DNA of 7,061 nucleotides from an uncultured Saprospiraceae bacterium (GTDB lineage: Bacteria > Bacteroidota > Bacteroidia > Chitinophagales > Saprospiraceae), in NCBI GenBank assembly GCA_937967535.1, contig CALCMV010000457.1, positions 1 to 7,061 of the forward strand, written 5' to 3'. The notes under the pieces are model-generated. The model searched no databases, had not been told where the DNA came from, and worked only from the letters and a program-made list of their open reading frames with translations. The position numbers and the translations under genes were made by a program. This document shows positions 5,471 through 7,061 of this stretch, in pieces (position 1 is the stretch's first letter; each line of letters begins with the position of its first letter).

Positions 5471-6835
5471 ATGCAGCCAAAGCCGCGCAACATCATCTTT
5501 TTAGTAGCCGACAGTTTGCGCTTCGATAGCGTTTACGATGCCGGCATCTGCCTCCCCTACGTCGAACAACACGCCACTCAATTTGCCGAAGCTCGCTCTG
5601 CCGGATGCTGGACCCTACCCGCTACCGCCTCGCTTTTTACCGGCTTGATGCCGCACGAACATGGCGCGACCTCGCAGAGTCGCTCCATTCATTTGGATAT
5701 TCCGACTTTGGGCGAAAAAATGAAAGCCGCCGGGTACAATACCTATCAAGTCACTGCCAATATTGCCACGACAGATATTTTTGGTTTGCATCGTGGCTTC
5801 GATGAGGTGCGGCGGATTTGGAAATTGGTAGACCCCAAATTTAATCGCCTCCAACAACTCCTCGTTCTCATTGGCAAACCGCGTCTGCGTAAAAAAATTC
5901 TCTCGAAAGATATGCTCATGCAGCGTATGTCTTCCGACCTCGAGATGGCAAAAACATGGCTGCAAAACACCTACGAAGATGTCTTTGAAGAAGCCCGAAA
6001 AATCATCCGCACCAACGAAGCCAAAGGCGAAAGCAGTTTTATTTTTTTGAACCTGATGGAAACGCATTTTCCCTATCACATTGCACCTACTTTTGAGCTT
6101 TCGACCAATGGAGTACTTCGCAAATTGCGCGAGGTTACGTCCTTATTTCACATGGCAAATCAGACTTTTCTTACAAAAGGCGAACAAAATGTCAAACAGG
6201 ATATGCTCGAAGTCCTCAAAACCCGACAACGGATGTCTTGGACTTCGATTGCACCCGGAGTCAATGCTTTTTGTGAAGAAATGCACAAGGATACCGGCAA
6301 TTTGGTCATTTTTGGTGCAGACCATGGCGAGAATTTTGGCGAAACGGGTTGGACCTATCACTTCAGCAATGTGACCGATGCCGGAAATAAAGTGCCGATG
6401 TTTTGGCTTGACCACCAAGACGATACACCGCGTACCATCAAAGAAACCGTCAGTACCCGCCACATCTTCAACAGCCTCCTACACGCCACCAATCAAGACC
6501 AACTCGGTCCCTCAATGGTACACGAACCCGCACAATCCAATCCCATCATGCAATCTTTCTGGTATAATAATCGCGGCAAAACACATGATAAATTCAAATA
6601 CAATCAAATTTGTTTTTTACTGGAAAATAACCGATTCCTACTCCGCAATAATCAATGGTATCAAGCACCCTTTCAAACCAATTACGACGAGCCTAAGTAC
6701 ATTGCGCTACCACCGGATGCCCACCCGATTCACGATTTAATGATGAACTTGAAAACCAAAGACGACCACTTGACAACTCTGGAGAATTTCAGAAAATTTT
6801 CGTCGGGTATTTCTTTTGAAGCCCAAGCACACTAA
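5471..6835 (+). CDS. Sulfatase/alkaline-phosphatase-superfamily hydrolase, Thr nucleophile position
   Basis: This 454-aa protein belongs to the sulfatase-like branch of the alkaline phosphatase superfamily, metal-dependent enzymes cleaving sulfate or phosphate esters. The N-terminal strand NIIFLVADSLRFD supplies metal ligand Asp14. The motif CWTLPATASLFTGLMPHEHG (46-65) aligns with the sulfatase C/S-x-P-S-R-A-S-L-x-T-G signature and puts Thr48 at the nucleophile position. No formylglycine cysteine or serine is there, and Arg is absent. MET-His199 and the GADHGEN motif (Asp284, His285), with His297 in WTYH, supply the remaining active-site and metal residues. There is no signal peptide or membrane segment, so it should be cytoplasmic, unlike most catabolic sulfatases. 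Residues 120-180 are a charged helical insert. A phosphatase, phosphodiesterase or phosphotransferase activity fits the Thr better than a formylglycine sulfatase. The substrate is unknown, and no carbohydrate or sulfur genes lie nearby. The gene has its own promoter-like element at 5358. Confidence 0.88.
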   Translation: MQPKPRNIIFLVADSLRFDSVYDAGICLPYVEQHATQFAEARSAGCWTLPATASLFTGLMPHEHGATSQSRSIHLDIPTLGEKMKAAGYNTYQVTANIATTDIFGLHRGFDEVRRIWKLVDPKFNRLQQLLVLIGKPRLRKKILSKDMLMQRMSSDLEMAKTWLQNTYEDVFEEARKIIRTNEAKGESSFIFLNLMETHFPYHIAPTFELSTNGVLRKLREVTSLFHMANQTFLTKGEQNVKQDMLEVLKTRQRMSWTSIAPGVNAFCEEMHKDTGNLVIFGADHGENFGETGWTYHFSNVTDAGNKVPMFWLDHQDDTPRTIKETVSTRHIFNSLLHATNQDQLGPSMVHEPAQSNPIMQSFWYNNRGKTHDKFKYNQICFLLENNRFLLRNNQWYQAPFQTNYDEPKYIALPPDAHPIHDLMMNLKTKDDHLTTLENFRKFSSGISFEAQAH

Positions 6836-7061
6836 GGTAACCCAGACATTCTTCTCGACTTTTGCATTGTGATTTTAAATTATTTATAAAATATTGATTA
6901 ATAATTATTTAGTGAAATTAAATGGTTCTTCTGCATATTTTACGGAAATAATATTTGACTATTATTTATTTGTTATAAAAAATAAAAATTACCCGAAATA
7001 GATACTTAATTTTGCTTTAATTGACTTTTGGGAAAAAAGATACTCGTCGGACATTTTTGAA
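6836..7061. other. AT-rich tail without a gene; weak AT stem and partial repeat
   Basis: No coding region is visible after the hydrolase stop. AAATAATA (6946-6953) and TATTATTT (6960-6967) form an exact 8-bp A/T stem with a 6-nt loop, which could be a weak transcript end but lacks a T-tract. TAATTTTG (7007-7014) matches the -7 consensus without a -33 partner. ACTCGTCGGAC (7042-7052) resembles the left arm of the TCGTCAGACGA repeat family and may begin a third copy cut by the window edge. Confidence 0.45.

Noticed and set aside
4687..6835. An operon or pathway linking the MGS-like protein and the hydrolase
   Set aside because: The genes are 385 bp apart, with two inverted repeats and a separate promoter-like element between them. 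No shared substrate can be argued from sequence.

Overview
The window looks like chromosomal DNA from a member of the Bacteroidota. The sensor kinase and response regulator have the RprX/RprY-like architecture of that phylum. No gene start has a clear Shine-Dalgarno sequence, and the leaders are A/T-rich. A TAnnTTTG -7 element lies upstream of the last gene, and the intergenic DNA is AT-rich and full of repeats. A family such as Saprospiraceae is possible but is only an impression. All five genes are on the + strand.

Layout: 6-85 is a perfect-armed inverted repeat. 186-1685 encodes a membrane sensor histidine kinase. A 563-bp gap, holding a 177-bp inverted repeat, separates it from its probable partner, an OmpR/PhoB-type response regulator (2249-2953), which is followed by a strong hairpin terminator. 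A 580-bp repeat-rich gap precedes an exported coiled-coil protein of unknown function (3534-4310). Octamer and hexamer tandem repeats, a terminator-like hairpin and an inverted-repeat leader come next. Then follow a small methylglyoxal-synthase-fold protein (4687-5085), a 175-bp nested inverted-repeat element starting at its stop codon, a second inverted repeat, a promoter -7 element and another hexamer array. Last come a cytoplasmic sulfatase/alkaline-phosphatase-superfamily hydrolase (5471-6835) and an AT-rich tail.

The kinase and regulator probably form one signalling pair. The other three genes are each separated by several hundred bases and by repeats or terminators. They look like independent transcription units, and I see no evidence of a shared pathway. 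I do not see a convincing new multi-gene system.

The points most worth following are the methylglyoxal-synthase homologue that lacks the catalytic aspartate (Tyr62 in its place), the hydrolase with Thr at the nucleophile position, and the intergenic DNA. Each of the three largest gaps between genes carries a different inverted repeat of 175-188 bp, and a TCGTCAGACGA-type palindrome family recurs at two or three places.
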